Shown here one piece after another: positions 1 to 24,100 of a DNA stretch of 64,000 bases; position 1 is the first letter of the stretch; each line of letters begins with the position of its first letter. The notes below the pieces were generated by a model, which was not told the origin of the DNA, did not search any database, and worked only from the letters and a program-made list of their open reading frames with translations. The DNA is from Pachypanchax playfairii (lineage: Eukaryota > Chordata > Actinopteri > Cyprinodontiformes > Aplocheilidae), in NCBI GenBank assembly GCA_006937955.1, contig SSNP01000025.1, positions 857,159-921,158 of the forward strand. The letters run 5' to 3'. The position numbers were made by a program, and so were the translations under genes.

Positions 1-86
1 ATCTTTTCCAAGTCAAATTCCTTGTATAGTGCAAATGATACTTGGTCAATAAAGCTTGATTCATGATTCAAAACAGAAATGCATAC

Positions 87-190
87 CTAAAACTCAGTGG
101 AGTTCCATCAACCCACTTCCAGGTTCCCTCAGTGTCTTTGTCAGTCAAACCAATCCAAGACGCTTTCTCAGTGAAGCTGGTAAGAAAATT
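87..190 (-). CDS. C-type lectin exon 5 (WIGL block of CTLD)
   Basis: GACAG acceptor and GTATGC donor. Encodes NFLTSFTEKASWIGLTD followed by GTWKWVDGTPL. Joins exon 4 in phase 0. The next exon is outside the window. Confidence 0.85.
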
Positions 191-1949
191 CTGTCAAATT
201 TAAACATAAAAAATTGGTTTCGTTTACAACAACAATACAATATTTTCACTTTACTCATTTATCTAACTGTATTATTTGTTGAAATTTTAATGTATAATAA
301 TGATATTTCCCTTCATTAATCCCTTTTGGGGGAATGTGGCTCTGCATTTCACCCATCCTCACTGTGAGGTGAGGAGCAGAGGGCAGCCATCTTGTATGGC
401 AACCTCTTAATCAGAGGACAACCTTCTTCCCTACTAGACCACGGCCAGTAACTATATTAACTTAATTTTTTAACTTAATGAGCAACTTACTCCCCCTTCA
501 GAAGACGTCCTTGTACTTAATTAATATAAAAAAATGCATTTAAAACAAAGGTGTGTCAAATCGCCGAGCCCAGCAGGACTTTGACTGACATGTCGAGCTT
601 ACACACGCAGCCAGCAGTAGAAGCTCCTAAGCCGAGCATGCTGAAAAAATAACGTGCATAAATCACATCCACACAATCACAACCTCTGCAGTGAAGTCTT
701 TGCCCTGATGACTGTCCCATCAAGGTGCAGATACATCCTGCCTAAATGTTGGACAAACAGATTGAAGTTTTCTCTGGTTCCTGCTGCCACCGCTCTGTTG
801 AATAATTTACTCTTTTTTTCTGTCTCTTTCATTTCATTTTCTTTTTTTCTTTGGAGGGTGAATCATCCTGATTGCTTGATGTTGCAGGATAATTTGCAGC
901 CAGGGCATAATAAAGATTCCTTGAACCAAAACGCATTTAGACTGTGCTAAAAGCCTAGAACCATCAGGAACATTCCTAAACAAGTACCTAAACAAGACCA
1001 TCAGAAAAAGATGGAATCCAGTTCAATGATTCATCACCTGTTCATCTTCATTATCGATCACCACCAGATCTGCTCCTCTGCTTCTACAGTCCTCTCTGCC
1101 TTCATCCCAGGAGCTACTCGTTTTAGAGAGGAAGTAACAGGAACCATCAAACTTCCTCCATTCAGCAGGACATACTGAAACAGAAACATTCAAATATATA
1201 AATAACTATATACAAATATACATGTATTATATTTTATTTAATTGCTTCTTGTGTTTACTGACTGTTGTTGTTTTAAAAGAAAGACAATTGTTCAAAACCA
1301 TATTTCAGTTGTAAAGAGTCAGTTTCTCTAAAACTGAATCACAAAAGTAAAATATTTCTAACATACATATTGTTTTGGGATAGTTCTGATTCTGTCGTAA
1401 AAGTATTTTCTTACTTTTCTTCAACAAACTCTGAAGTCTGGTGAGTTCTTCACTCATTTCAGTGATGTTGGTCTTCAGCTGGTCTCTCTGTTCAGTCATG
1501 GAGGAAAGTTTCTCATCGCTGGTCTGGAGACGTTCAGTCAAATTATCTTTAATGGTGGAGAGATCTGCTGCCAGATCAATTAAATAATGAGCTGAAATAA
1601 ATCAGGAGAGTTTGTTATTCATCACACTGCAGCAGAGAGTTCAATCAGTTTATTTCTGGGCAGCTGAAAGTTACAGAGTTCATTTATAAACTCACAGCGG
1701 ACACTGAAGAAGACGAGTCCAACCAGCAGGAAAACATTCAGGAGCCCCAAAAAGATGAAAACACTCAGCTGAAGTCTTTTCTGGAAGCTGCTTGAACCTT
1801 AACAGAGAAAATCATGTGGATCAAATAAATTCTGCTTCATAATAATCAAACACTAAATTTCTGTTCAGTTCTTTCTTACCTCTGGGATTTGTTTCAGGAC
1901 GTTGGTGGACAGGTTTGTCAAATTCAATATTGGCATAAATTTCTTCCAT
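87..1949 (-). CDS. C-type lectin, CD209/CLEC4-like type II membrane receptor (partial, 3' end off window)
   Basis: Five coding exons read in one continuous frame: 1880-1949, 1696-1797, 1415-1591, 1038-1174 and 87-190 (70, 102, 177, 137 and 104 nt). The start ATG at 1949-1947 opens MEEIYANIEFDKPVHQRP, a short cytoplasmic tail. Exon 2 holds a signal-anchor helix (LSVFIFLGLLNVFLLVGLVF). Exon 3 is a neck with heptad-like NLTERLQ...SSMTEQRDQLK sequence. Exons 4 and 5 start a C-type lectin domain: CPAEW, the GSCYFLS cysteine, the DCRSRGADLVVI cysteine and the WIGLTD motif are all visible. The family binds glycans or protein ligands on leukocytes, usually with Ca2+. The last exon(s), carrying the remaining cysteines and any Ca2+-binding EPN/QPD and WND residues, lie left of base 1, so sugar specificity cannot be read. 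Fish have many paralogues of this kind, so no symbol is given. The domain architecture is seen directly; an immune role is inferred from the family. Confidence 0.85.
191..1037 (-). other. Intron 4 of the C-type lectin gene
   Basis: No coding, RNA or clear repeat signal was recognised. The short open frames on the + strand (e.g. 654-950) show no family features. Confidence 0.6.
1038..1174 (-). CDS. C-type lectin exon 4 (first part of CTLD)
   Basis: TTTCAG acceptor and GTGATG donor. Encodes CPAEWRKF, SCYFLS and DCRSRGADLVVIDNEDEQ, the first cysteine-bearing block of a C-type lectin fold. Confidence 0.85.
1415..1591 (-). CDS. C-type lectin exon 3 (neck, coiled-coil)
   Basis: TTTCAG acceptor and GTAAG donor. 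Encodes a helical stalk with spaced Leu, Ile and Met residues and NLT and NIT sequons. Phase matches both neighbours. Confidence 0.8.
1696..1797 (-). CDS. C-type lectin exon 2 (transmembrane anchor)
   Basis: Bounded by acceptor AG at 1799-1798 and donor GTGAG. Encodes basic residues (FQKRLQ) followed by about 20 hydrophobic residues, the usual type II signal anchor. Phase matches exons 1 and 3. Confidence 0.8.
1880..1949 (-). CDS. C-type lectin exon 1 (start codon, cytoplasmic tail)
   Basis: ATG at 1949-1947, then 23 codons plus one base, followed by the donor GTAAG. The tail contains an EIYANIEF tyrosine motif. Confidence 0.8.
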
Positions 1950-2105
1950 GGCTCAGTAGAATGTTGATTTTTCTTTAGATGTTCGATCTACAGCAGCAAG
2001 TCGAGTGTGTGAACACAGTAAAATGTATATTCATCAACTGATCTTTGTATTGCTAGAGGAAGTCACACTCTACGTTTGTGGTTGATTGTATTTTAAGCCT
2101 TGACA
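1950..2105 (-). promoter_or_regulatory. Putative promoter/5' UTR of the C-type lectin gene
   Basis: Lies just upstream of the start ATG. An AGAGGAAGTC motif (+ strand, about 2056-2066) matches the PU.1/ETS consensus used by many leukocyte promoters, and an AT-rich ATATAC stretch lies near 2024. The exact start site is not visible; assignment rests on position and one motif. Confidence 0.3.
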
Positions 2106-2305
2106 AAAAACATATCTTGACAAAATCAACAAGAAATACGTTGTTTTTTTCATCTATGAGGTATTGCTCAATGTTGCTCAATGTTGCTAAAAAAATGTAA
2201 AGATAAAATGTTCCCATATTTCAGCTTTTTAACTGGTTAAAATGTGAAGACGCTTTCATCGTCTCAACTCTGTCTATTTACAGGAACATTAGTCGGACTT
2301 TAGAG

Positions 2306-2790
2306 GCTGCACGGTGGTGCAGTTGGTCTTGGGTTCAAAAGTGGGACGGGGCCTTACTGCATGGAGTTCACATGTTCTACCTGTGCATGCATGGGTTCTC
2401 TCTGAGGACTCCGACTTCCTCCCACTGAACAACAATACGCACGAGGTTATTTGGTAACGCTAAAATGTTTCTAGTTTTGAGTATGTAAATGGTAAATGTT
2501 CTGTATTTGTACAGCACTGTCAGGCCACTCAAAGTGCTTTCACACGACAAGTTTTACGTTTAACCATTCACATAACCTGATATGTAAATCAGGGGGAAAG
2601 GGGAGGGGCTAACATTCATACAACCCGATATGCAAATCGGGGGGCAACATGCAGTTCAGTGTCTTCCCCAAGGACACTTTGACATGTGGTGGTGGAAGTA
2701 TGTGAGTGATTGTCTGTATGTTACCCTGTGACGGACTGGCGACCTGTACAGGTGTGACCCTGCCCCTCACCTGGTGACTCTCTAAAAAAA
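2306..2790 (+). repeat. Two nested dispersed fish repeats
   Basis: Outer element: 2306-2430 (GCACGGTGGTGCAGTTGG, ACATGTTCTACCTGTGCATG, CTTCCTCCCACTG) and its right half at about 2700-2790 (TTACCCTGTGACGGACTGG, CGACCTGTACAGG). This phrase order recurs in a repeat family dispersed through many teleost genomes. It is split by a second family at about 2480-2700 (CACTCAAAGTGCTTTCACAC, CAGTTCAGTGTCTTCCCC, AAGGACACTTTGACATG), also common in fish. Family names are not assigned. Confidence 0.6.
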
Positions 2791-2799
2791 ACCTAAAAA

Positions 2800-3640
2800 T
2801 GAATAATCAGGTTTAGATAATGAGTGACTGACTATTGAACTTAAATGAACGTCTGTAGCTGACACATATTGTAAGAATTGACCATCTTTTCTTCCATCTT
2901 CATGAATTACTCAGACTTATCAAGTCTATAACGACCTTCATGGACCCTCCAAGTGCAACAGACAGAAAAAGAAGAATCAGAGAAAGATTAGTGACCAAAA
3001 TCTTAATGAAGTATAACTGCTGAAGAGATTAATGCGTCATTGTGTTTCCTAAACGTGTAAATGAGCTGATATATCTCACTTCTGCAAAGTGAAGACGTGT
3101 CCTACAGTCTTGTAATCTGTCGAGTCGAGTTGTTCTTCTGCCCCCATGTGGAAGATCATCATCATTTTTAAATTCCTGTTCCAAGAATTAAACCAATCAA
3201 AACAGTTTTAAGTTTTATTTCCCCATAAAAAACATTATATTGCTTTAAATATCCACTATTTATCTTGTGCAACATGCAGATGTTAATATGCAAATGAACC
3301 CTTTAGCTAAACTACATTAAGAGTTAATGAGGAACTTATTGTCTTTAAAAGTTTCTAAATATTTGCACAATTTCTTACATGGCAGCAAAAGAACGAATGA
3401 AAGAAAATTAAACTTATTATTAGTAACAGTATTTAATCCACTACTTGTGTGAAAATACACTGTTTAAAATGATTAAACAAACACTTTAAATTTTAGTTTC
3501 AAGTCAGTCAAACTTGTCAGTGATCTGGTCAGTTCAGTATCAGAGAGGTTTGTTTATCAGTGCCAGATGTTTTAGTGTTAATGACAATAACAGCAGCTGC
3601 ACAGGGAAACAAAGTGTAGATCCTAACGCTAAATTCCTTC
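2800..3640. other. Intergenic sequence between lectin and Tc1 remnant
   Basis: AT-rich sequence; no gene, RNA or clear repeat was recognised. Confidence 0.5.
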
Positions 3641-3834
3641 ACAGTACAGACAGTCCAGCTCCACCAGGATGAAACAGCTTGAGGGTTTGCTGTTTCTCCC
3701 AGGACAGGATTCCAGGAGAACATCAGGGTCATCAAAGGTCCTGAACCCACCAGCAGGATTGGTATCAGCTCCTTAGTGAACTGGATCAGAACTGTCAAAG
3801 TTCTAAACACTGACCTCCAGCGAGATACTAGTAT

Positions 3835-4660
3835 GAATGTCTTTTACCAAATTGACTCCATGACGGTGGCTTGAGGGCCCCACGTTCTCCAGTGGACCCT
3901 CAGCGCTCACTACCTGGCACCATGGAACTCATCTGGTACTTGTTGGAGATCATCAGAACTGGCAGGTCTGGTACTGTGTGATGAGAACAGATCCACTCTG
4001 AGCTCATGTGACAGACGTGAAAGAGTCTGGAGAAGCTGCAGTGAACGTTACGCTGCTGCAACATCGTTCAGTATGATTGGTTTGGTGCTGGGTCGGCGTT
4101 GGTCCGGGAAGGCAGATCAACAATGGCACCCTGACTGCCATGAGGGATCATGTCCTCAGATCTGTTAGATGCAGTTCTGGGTTCCTCCTGGTGCAGAATA
4201 AAACCTGGTCTCATGGGACACGAGTTCGCAGGCAGTTCCTGGAGGATGAATGAATTAATACCAGACTGGTCTTTAATGCTGCCTGACGCAAATCCAATAC
4301 AGAACATCTCGGAGACATCCTGTTCAGAACCATCAGGTTGCTCCTCAGACTGTCAACTCAGTGATGTCCTGGTCAGGATCTGGGAGGAGACACACCAGGA
4401 CACTGTGTATCATCTGAGGAGGAGCCCTGAAGTACTCAGGCAGCATTCAGGCACATGGCGGTCCAACAAACTACTGAACCATTCTGAACTGCCGCAAGGA
4501 GTTTTCAGCAAACTGGACCCGCCTGCTGCATCTGTTTAAATTTCTTAGCGATGAGACATCTTTCTGTCCCAAACACATGAACATACCATTTGAGTATCAG
4601 GACATCCAGCAGTTTAGTCCAACTGAGATCTGATGTGTTTTCAAGGTGTTTCTTTGATAT
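3835..4660 (+). mobile_element. Decayed Tc1/mariner-type transposon with transposase remnants
   Basis: The + strand preserves ordered blocks of a Tc1-like transposase gene: GACAGACGTGAAAGAGTCTG, CGTTCAGTATGATTGGTTTG, GGGTTCCTCCTGGTGCAG, GCAGTTCCTGGAGGATGAA and GGGAGGAGACACACCAGGAC. The right end (GAGATCTGATGTGTTTTCAA near 4625) resembles the terminal inverted repeat of that family. Internal deletions and frame breaks are obvious: the longest open stretch is 4150-4539, which keeps a degraded IWEETHQD segment from the transposase C-terminal part. No matching left inverted repeat was found, so the 5' part is lost or too diverged. Non-functional. Family recognised from memory of the repeat, not from a search. 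Confidence 0.75.
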
Positions 4661-5114
4661 TTAGAGCAGAGAATAAATTTATTAACAAAATAACTGATTT
4701 GATATTGTTGAAGATGTAAATCAAAACAGTCAGAGATCTCCATCAATGCGTGAGGGGATTTTTAAAGTTATTTTGACATAAAAAGTTGTCAATTTTCATC
4801 CGCCAACAGAAAGATTGTAATGTTTGTGTCCAGTAGAGGGCAGCAGAGAGCAGGATGTTCGTCACACAATGAACAGCTGTGAGAGAATCAGGTAATAAAT
4901 AAAAGATCCTTTTAACAGTTATTAGAACTGGTATTTAAATACAGAACAAATGCAGCAGTGATGAACATATTCTGATCTGCACAGATGAGCCAGGCTGATT
5001 CAACAGTGTATAAGAAATTGTTTATTTGACTTAAACATAATTACAATTAAACCAAACAGTCTGCAACATTCTAGCTTCAGTGGGAAACGCTCTAAGTGAA
5101 TCACACTCAACACA
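4661..5114. other. Intergenic sequence before the gnb1 polyadenylation site
   Basis: No gene recognised. A second minus-strand AATAAA (TTTATT on +) near 5019 could serve as an alternative downstream gnb1 poly(A) signal. Confidence 0.4.
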
Positions 5115-5135
5115 GTAGGTCATCTCAAACTGCTC

Positions 5136-5141
5136 TTTATT
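5136..5141 (-). terminator. gnb1: gnb1 polyadenylation signal (AATAAA)
   Basis: TTTATT on the + strand gives AATAAA on the gnb1 strand. Cleavage would fall about 15-25 bases further left, giving a 3' UTR near 2.4 kb. Inferred from the motif only. Confidence 0.45.
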
Positions 5142-6159
5142 ACATCTTAAATAACAGTACATTTTAATATAGTTTCTATCTTGCATCCAGCTTTCGGTTG
5201 TACACTGACTGACTTTAAAATTAAATACAAAAGGTGAAAAGGGAGCAGTGGGGGTGGGGGTGCAGAGCTCTACAGTTATTTGATGGAGAAAGAGAAAAAG
5301 GAAAAAAGGAATTTAATAATTTTTAATATTTTTATTTTGTTTTATTTCTTGCCAGCTCCAGGCCTAACTCACAATTACAGCACATTTTTTTTGTACAGAA
5401 TGTCGCAGAGAAATAACAAAATGGAAAATAATGTTACTACTGCTAAAGAAAAAGCGTATTTGTTTACAAAGAGAAGGGAACAACAGAAAATTCTGCCATT
5501 CAGATGCTGCAAGATTTTTTTTTTTACTTTTTCTATTAAAGGACAAAAAAAAAAAAGGAAAAAGAAAACCTGTTATAAAATGTGAATGGTATTATTTGTG
5601 AATGGTATTTGTTTGCTACAGAAGGAATGAAAATTTACTTGTTTCATTTGGGACTGTTGGGGTGAATGAATGTGCGTGCGTGTGTGCGTGCATGTGTACA
5701 ATTTAAGCATTTACTTCTAAAATTTGTGAAATCCCGCCCAAGTATGGACCACATAGCCGTTTGTTTCAGGGTTTGCTTCTCGAGTGCATAGCTTTGACAT
5801 TTTAGTTGAATGGTGGTATGCACAGAGTAGCCAAAACCAAAAAAAATAAAAATAAAGAAAATATAAATACCATTGTATTGATATATTCAACAGGTTATTT
5901 TCCTAAAAGTAAAACATCAAAAGGACTTAATTCCATATGCACCTTTTAAGCAATTCTACAGCATGCGATTCTAAGAGATAACCCACCCGTTGCAGACAAC
6001 CAAAATCTTTTTTTTTTGTTTTTAACTTAAAAAGTTTCAGTATCATTATTTTCAAACATTGATTTATACAACATGTCATTCACAGAGTAGTAACTGCATT
6101 TCCAAGCACGGAATGGGCATCTCTGTTAAAAGAAACATCCGGATTGCGACCAGGCTAAA

Positions 6160-6179
6160 GGGGGGGGGGGGGGGGGGGG

Positions 6180-6235
<56 letters not shown>

Positions 6236-6245
6236 NGGGGGGGGG
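6160..6245. repeat. 85-base poly(G) run (poly(C) on the gnb1 transcript) with one N
   Basis: 20 G, one C, 55 G, one N, then 9 G. It explains the glycine-only and proline-only open frames here, which are not genes. The N at 6236 suggests that the true length is unknown. Confidence 0.95.
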
Positions 6246-7489
6246 TCGTCCCTACTCAACTCAATCACATGACCGGTCATGACAAATGGGCAACAGAAAC
6301 CAGGGGGAAAAGAAGTAAAAGAAGAAATAAAAGATGGAGGGGGGGGTGTGATTTTAAGCTTCATTTAGTTATTCTACACTGATGTCATACAGAAAGATGT
6401 GAGAATAGTTCAAATGTATGTTTGTGGGTTTTTTGTCCCCGTTTTAAAAACGAGCATTCATCATCATAAACAGCATGTGCTTGGTCAGTTAACCTTTTTC
6501 ATTCGATATTATCCTATATATGTAATGTTACAGTTTTGTGCAAACAAAGATCGGAGGATTAGAATGGAAGAAAGAAAAGGGTAAAGTATCGTGGAGCTAA
6601 ATATACAGAAGGGCGAGATGTGGCTTGAGGACTCCCTGCTGAAGCTGAATTCTCTCACTTTGTTCTCCGATGGGATAAAGCTGGACTTTAAAATGGCGTG
6701 ATCCAGAGTTCGATTTAATTATCTTCCTAAAAACATTCTCTAAAACATGTACAGACTAACCAAAAAGAAAAAAAAAGCAAAAAGAAAGCTTTGATCCTCA
6801 GTTTAAACATTATCTGACAGTTGACTGATCTACCTTCTCTTTATCATCATGAAAACAGAAACAAACATGGTCAAAAAGCTATGAAGAGTTAGATCGCTGC
6901 TATGTAATTACCATTACTTACACCAGTGCATAATGAGAACACAGAACACGCTTGTTTATGTATCAGAGTTGGACTTTTCCTGTTCTTTCCACTACCACAT
7001 TGTCAGAGGAATGCACAACCTTCCAGTTCACTTTGAAACCACTAAATTCCATGAACTTACTTAATAAGTGTTTTTGTTTTGTAGCTTAATGACGTACAGG
7101 CTTGTGCTCTTTTAAATGAGAAGGAGAATGAAGGAGAGAATTTTTGCCCTTGTTAGTTGTTTGGGGGTGCTTGGAGTCAGTATCATGGTGTTTTTCAAAA
7201 AGATTGGATATGCAATAAAATTGAACATCGTGATGTTGGAATGGTCTTGCACTCAACTTTGGAGTCCGGATGCCATCTGGAAAAAAAAAAAAAAGTTTTA
7301 CTATCATTTACTGAGACACAAAAACATCAGATTGACTTGTTTACTAAATTCAACACATGTTCAATTTATAAAATGTCCCAATCTCTTTGTGGGAGATGTT
7401 TGACATGTTATTTTCATCCACCAGAGGGCAGCAAAGATGAACTCTACATGAAGTATCAGAGTCATCTGATTGCTGTTTACCTTCAGACT

Positions 7490-19769
<12,280 letters not shown>

Positions 19770-21048
19770 TTTCCTCTGCTAATGGTGTGCTTTGCTCCGC
19801 CGCCTAGACTCTTGCTGATCTACAGGAGACAAGACAGGAGAAACTGAACATGCATGCCATACATAGCTAACTTTATTTCTGTATAAGTACACAGAGTGAC
19901 ACTGAACTTGTACTGTTTACTCTTCATATCATTTGGGGGGCCCCAAACAACACATATGATATTGGCCATGGTAGAAACACTTTCCTTCTGTTAAGAATTT
20001 ACATTTTTACTTTAGCATCAGCATTTCCCATAAATCCATTCTGTGTGGCTCAGACAAAGTAGAAGTGAATCACTTTTGAGACAGCTCAAGACTTGTCCTT
20101 GCCAGCTTGAAACTGTAACCTAGCAACAAGCACTAGGCAGCTTCTTAAAGCTTAAGATAACAAATTTGAGCATGATGTTGAATTTGTCCACTCTTTCCTC
20201 CCAAACAGCAGCAATCCTTTGGGCAAACATCTTGCAACAATGAACAGGTGGTAACATTTCCTCAAAGCCGTGGAAAATAAAAATTCATTTTCTAGGCAGA
20301 AAAAAACTCTACTTTGACATGTAAGACAAAAACATACCCCAAAACAAAACATACCTCCTGGGAACGTTCAAAATGTTGCAAAGATTATGTGTCCAGATAT
20401 CAAGAAAGAAGACAGGCAAGGGACCACCTGGGGCTTTGCAGTATGACTGTAGCCCAAAGGTGTTCCGATGAGCGGCAGGGTTTGATAAAGCTATCAATAC
20501 TCTGGCCTGTAGACTCTAAACTCCTCTCCAATGTCATCCCTGTAATCCTGGGACACAGTTGATTCAGCTCCTCCAGCCAAATCCGGTTAAGACAAAACCT
20601 GCTGATGATCCTAAAAGCAGTGGCTATCCCGCTGACCCCAATCCTCTGGTTGACGTTCTTATCGATACTTTCACTATCCATAAAAAGACAGAGTTTTACT
20701 AAAAGGGAAACTGCTATCCCAACAAGGGTTTGTGCTTACGTTACTGGATTTATGCTAGACATGCACAACAGTGAAAGTGACAGAATCATTAGTCCCTGTA
20801 AATGTCCAAAACAGAAAGACATAAACATTTCCACATAGCAACCATTTCAATTTAGGATTTAATTTACTTGGTAGAAAAAATAAATAAATACCCCCCACTT
20901 CAGGCTTTCTCACTTCACCACTTTCAAGGACCCTCTAATAGTAACATTTCATAAAATCTGATATTTTATTAAAGAAATTATTTAAACACAACGAATTTGC
21001 CAAAAACAAGCTAACAAAAGTAATAACTGCACAGTAAACATAGCTTAC

Positions 21049-21150
21049 CTCACTGATTCACTGGGTTTAGATACAAGTCCTCTGTCCTAGAGGGTGTTGA
21101 GACCTTCTCAATGAACACCTTATCCTACATGTGCCTGAGACCTTAACAGC
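21049..21150 (-). promoter_or_regulatory. gnb1: Possible alternative gnb1 first exon and promoter
   Basis: A good donor on the gnb1 strand (CAGTGAG followed by GTAAGC, 21048-21043) lies 1.2 kb upstream of the start-codon exon. A minus-strand CCAAT box (GGCCAATCAG, about 21160-21169) sits about 110 bases further upstream. The segment has no ATG-started coding role. Speculative without transcript data. Confidence 0.25.
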
Positions 21151-24100
21151 TACGAGTCACCTGATTGGCCAACGCTGCAAAATGAGTCTGTATCTCAGCA
21201 AGGCGCCTTAGCCCCCTAATCTTCGTGATAAAAATGTCTCATGACAACATCGGAGTATAATTCGTGTTATCTTTGTAATAATCCTTTATATTCCAGGTAA
21301 AACAAAGTATTATTTTGATTTTTAAAAGTTTTGCGATGGTAAACAGATATTAAAACAGGACCACATTTATTTGCCAATCAGAAAGGAGCAGTAGGCTGAA
21401 GATACGTCCCGCTGGTTGGTCAAAACCTAAAAATTATACTTACATAACTGTTTAAACGCATCTTTGAGGGTGAACTTTGTTGTGCTACCGTTACAGTGAG
21501 ACATAGTGGCAACTGCCAAGATAATTTGTTTGAAATATCACCAGCAAGGTTTAGGTTAAAAAGTTATATTTGTGAGCATGCTCTTCTTATTACTGTAATT
21601 TTATTTTAGGGATTAAAACTAAGCAACCCCTCCCCCACCCCCCAAAAAAACTCTTATTGTTGTTGATCTGAGGGTTTAAATTTAATAAATGGAGTTCACA
21701 GATTTGGTCAAACTCACTTTTACATGAGTAAACAAATGATATAATATATTTTATTAAAAACAAGACTTGTTTTTTGTCTTTTAGGTCTTTCGATTGAAGC
21801 TGTTTGGATCTGTGACACTCTGCAAATGTGTGTGATACATTATGTGTTGTATCAGATGCTAATGGGTTAAACAAGAGAAACATGTCTCAGCTGGCTGACG
21901 TCAGGTGATCACTGAAACTTATCAGGAAAATTCCCTTGTTTCAACTTCTTTCTTAAAATATATCCAACATATTTTTTAAACTGTTTTGTAATGACAAATA
22001 ACAGATTTTACTCACTGGATTTAGTACTGCAAGATAGCTTGATCTCCAAAATACTACTTTTTCAAAAACAGGCCATTATCAAGTTGCAATTAAAAAAAAA
22101 TCTTACTGCCAAAACCATAAATATGGCAGAACTCCTTACTGTTTACCAGCATTAACATAAGTGGTGTGATTCAGAGGAATCTCTGTTTCCCATTTTATTA
22201 GTGGTGGGAGTGTTAAAGCCACTGGCAGTGCAACAGATAGAGCCTCGACTCTGCTGCCTTCTTTTTCTACCAGCTATTTTTAGTTAGATGGTGGGGGAGG
22301 AGGAGAAAGAGGAGGAGGGAAGCAGACTTCACATTTTCCAGCCACTCCTATCAGCTCCCACATCTCGAGAGCAACAGTGACAAGGGGAGAGGAAGTGTAA
22401 TTTGACTCCATACAGAAACACAGTTCATTATTTCTTCCTACTAAACACCAATAATCATGTATGCACCTCTCATTTTCACACCATTCAGACCTGGTGGGTC
22501 CACAAGTATTTTTGCTCATCCTTCTATGACGAGTCTAATTTTAAAAGTGTCAATATTATGTAAAAAAAGAGCTTTTACAAAGTCTAGAGAGAAAAACTGT
22601 ACCTATATTAAGCAGCAGTACATATTCACCCTCAACTCATTTTACAAGCATAAAGTTCTACAAAATATGCCACCAACAGCAATAACATTACTCTGAACAC
22701 ATGAACGCTAAACAAAAGCAGCAGGTTAGCATATGCAAAGGGATATTACCCATAAGATGGTCTAATGGGGTTTGGCAGTAGATTTCTGAGGCAGACAAGA
22801 TGTTGTCACCCCGATGACACAAGAAAAGGAGCAGACAAAGATGTTCTACTGCACAAGAGGATAGAAGCAAGTGAGGAAAGCTAGAGGACAGAGGCAGATT
22901 AAACTAATGAGAGTGAACAAGCAGAGGACAATTGGGAGAGTAGCTGCTAATTAACCCCTTGGTAAAGGGGAGCGAGAGGCATGTAAGCTTCCCTGCATTC
23001 AAGTCTGTCATAGCAGGAACATACTTTACTCTGGTTTTCCTTTTATGAAATGCTGGTTTTTATTTATTTTGGCGGAGGTTTCAGGCTAATATAGTCTGAG
23101 ATTAGGATTAGGATCATGTACACTCCAAAAGATTACATGTAAAGTTTTTTTTTTAAGAATCAGTAAAGAAAAGGTTCCATAAGACAATTCATGTTATGTA
23201 AGCAATAATTATGGCAAATAAATGGCTAGTCTCCCAGTGGAATACAATACAATACTATATGTAATAATGTTTGTCTTTAGTTTATGTTAAATGTTTACCA
23301 TGGTGACTGACGCATAACTTTAGTCAAAATCTTAAACCGTCAAAAAGGCACATTTGGGTTTACAAATCATCATGAATATTTTTGTTGTTAGAGAATAAAA
23401 TTATTGAAAGTATTAGCTTTAAAAGAATGAATAAATATACCAGCTGCCCCACCCTTCGCCTTCTTGAGGGCTGCATCCAGTCCTGCTTGCCTAATTGCTC
23501 CTTTTAACTTGCCTCGCTGTGGGATAGAGTGCTTCAGAGTGCCATTTGGGTTGTGGTTAATTTACTGCTACTGCAAACACTATGACTAAGACTGGTTTCA
23601 TTGCAAATTAGCCAGTAGCTGGCTGTAGCAGTGACTGAGCAAATTATCACTGTATTAGAATTCTGCCTCCACCTTAAGATGAACATGAAGTATCTGTAAG
23701 CAGGCGTTTCCTTTTCTAGGGTGTTCCCTAGCTGCGCGTGTCTCTCTTCCCGTTGTCAAAACATTTAGCGGATGTGGCGACAGAGCACACACAATTTACA
23801 AATATACCTACTTTGTGGTTTCTTTTACTATCACTGAACTTGCTAATGTCCATCCAGGCTTAGAATCAGACTGTGCAATCAAAAGCATTACAGTAACAGG
23901 TTACATACAACATCCTGACAGGCAGACTTACATTAGAAAAAAACAAAAAGAAAAGATTGCTGCGTTAGAAAGTCACACTGTGTGGTAGACATATTACAGC
24001 AGTATGCTTAGCAGACTCAAATTGAGCACAATCCAACTTAATCTGACTTCAACACATGTAAGTTTACGTCACTTCTTTTCCATATGTGGTGGAATTAAAA

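Larger units (their letters stand above)
5115..7489 (-). other. gnb1: gnb1 3' UTR
   Basis: Non-coding stretch after the TAG stop. It is rich in A/T runs and carries the poly(G)/poly(C) tract at 6160-6245. No other gene was recognised on either strand. The left limit depends on the assumed poly(A) signal. Long 3' UTRs are usual for gnb1 orthologues. Confidence 0.55.

Noticed and set aside
3529..3810. 93-codon minus-strand frame beside the Tc1 remnant
   Set aside because: No start context, splice signals or domain; it lies antisense to probable transposon-derived sequence.
6059..6382. Poly-glycine and poly-proline open frames on the two strands
   Set aside because: They are translations of the mononucleotide G run in the gnb1 3' UTR, with no conserved sequence outside it.
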